Both the position numbers and the translations under genes were made by a program. A stretch of DNA of 64,000 nucleotides, from the NCBI RefSeq assembly GCF_016586165.1, contig NZ_BCPR01000004.1, positions 52,391 to 116,390 of the forward strand. Direction: 5' to 3'. Of this stretch, positions 63,426 to 64,000 are shown in pieces; within the stretch, counting starts at the first letter, position 1; each line of letters begins with the position of its first letter. This DNA comes from Dyella sp. EPa41 (GTDB taxonomy: Bacteria > Pseudomonadota > Gammaproteobacteria > Xanthomonadales > Rhodanobacteraceae). The notes below the pieces were generated by a model, which was not told where the DNA came from, searched no databases, and worked only from the letters and a program-made list of their open reading frames with translations.

Positions 63426-64000
63426 CGCCTCACCCTGACCAGCGCCAACGAGTGTTCGACGTACCACAGCACCAGCGGGAACACGTACATCCACTGCAGC
63501 GAGAACGCCTCGATATAGGGATTGGTATTCGTGGCAAGGAAGGCGCAGACAAATCCGGAGAACAGGAACTTGTGGTGCGCCGGCAGGCGACGGTCGAAGG
63601 CGAGCTTCGCCACGCCGAGGACATAGATGATGAAAGGCAGCGCGTAGAAGAACGCTCCGAGCAGGCCCACGCGGAACACGCTGGCGATCCAGACCACCTC
63701 GTATCGCCAGGGATGGATCGGGTCGCTGACGTAGTTCACGCCTACGCCCTGCCCTGAACCCAGGCCGCCGTTGTCGAGGATCGCCGCATACAGCGAGCGG
63801 GACATCTGGGTGCGCTCCTCGCCGCCGCCGGCAGCGAGCTTGTTGAAAACGATGTTGAGCACGGCCGATACGCGAACCTGCGTGTAAGCCTCCAGCACGT
63901 AGAGCGCGATGATGAGAACCACCAACGAAGGCACGCCATACTGCATGAAGCGCACGATGGCGGGCTTGCCGCGATGCTCGGTGGTACGGGAGCTGAGCAT
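63422..64000 (-). CDS. O-antigen polymerase/ligase-like membrane protein (5' end outside window)
   Basis: The frame runs to the window edge. At least three hydrophobic helices are seen (VPSLVVLIIALYVLEAY, VFRVGLLGAFFYALPFIIYVL, HKFLFSGFVCAFLA), with a polar periplasmic loop between (LDNGGLGSGQGVGVN). This matches the C-terminal part of Wzy/WaaL-type proteins. The Met at 64000 is probably internal. It precedes the two glycosyltransferase genes and couples to the first by ATGA. Confidence 0.78.
   Translation of the reverse strand: MLSSRTTEHRGKPAIVRFMQYGVPSLVVLIIALYVLEAYTQVRVSAVLNIVFNKLAAGGGEERTQMSRSLYAAILDNGGLGSGQGVGVNYVSDPIHPWRYEVVWIASVFRVGLLGAFFYALPFIIYVLGVAKLAFDRRLPAHHKFLFSGFVCAFLATNTNPYIEAFSLQWMYVFPLVLWYVEHSLALVRVRR

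Noticed and set aside
1..64000. tRNA, rRNA, CRISPR arrays, insertion sequences or prophage genes
   Set aside because: None was seen on either strand; no transposase, integrase or repeat-spacer pattern was found by reading.

Overview
The window is GC-rich, densely packed DNA from a free-living Gram-negative bacterium. Lipoprotein, Tat and outer-membrane export signals, a GumB/Wza-type polysaccharide export lipoprotein, an NHS-family symporter in a sugar operon and tandem GH92 mannosidases all fit the Lysobacterales (Xanthomonadales), most likely Rhodanobacteraceae such as Luteibacter, Dyella or Rhodanobacter. The taxon is inferred from gene content; no rRNA or tRNA gene was seen.

Layout. (1) 1-4174: two related two-component modules face away from each other, each a single-domain receiver followed by a PAS histidine kinase. 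(2) 4180-13980: an accessory stress and DNA-repair region with a UdgX-type uracil-DNA glycosylase, a DUF421 membrane protein, two SDR reductases with long N-terminal extensions, a KGG stress peptide, an alpha/beta hydrolase overlapping a DUF3182 gene, a PfpI/DJ-1 protein, a DUF3309 micro-protein, a DUF3820/VOC pair and a Ku end-joining protein. (3) 13999-24039: a LacI-type repressor divergent from an eight-gene operon that looks like an oxidative, 3-keto-sugar route for glycosides: GMC dehydrogenase plus Tat-bearing small subunit, DUF1080 hydrolase, three TIM-barrel isomerase/epimerase-like proteins, a Gfo/Idh/MocA oxidoreductase and an NHS symporter. Two CG- or GG-centred palindromes lie in the intergenic space. 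(4) 24055-25327: GFA, SRPBCC and ArsR genes.

(5) 25413-44922: an envelope and catabolism block. A frameshifted RND/MMPL transporter, a Ycf48-like beta-propeller and a DUF1329 protein form one leftward operon. A MalT-like LuxR regulator follows, then a rightward operon (Usp-hemerythrin, quinone reductase, TauD dioxygenase, BKACE, MFS, hydrolase, DsbA/FrnE), a DUF1302 outer-membrane protein and an acyl-CoA ligase. Similar G-rich elements lie in front of the DUF1329 operon, the regulator and DUF1302. (6) 45010-46941: an FTR1 iron permease with a built-in cytochrome c domain and a possible Fur box at its start. (7) 47156-53034: two GH92 alpha-mannosidases behind one promoter overlapped by a palindrome. 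(8) 53290-64000: an exopolysaccharide locus with galE, a GumB-like export lipoprotein, a WecA-like initiating transferase, a cytoplasmic-looking beta-helix protein, two GT4 glycosyltransferases, an asparagine-synthase-like amidotransferase and a truncated Wzy/ligase-like membrane protein.

Start codons were chosen from visible ribosome binding sites and family alignment from memory; all functions are inferred from motifs and context.
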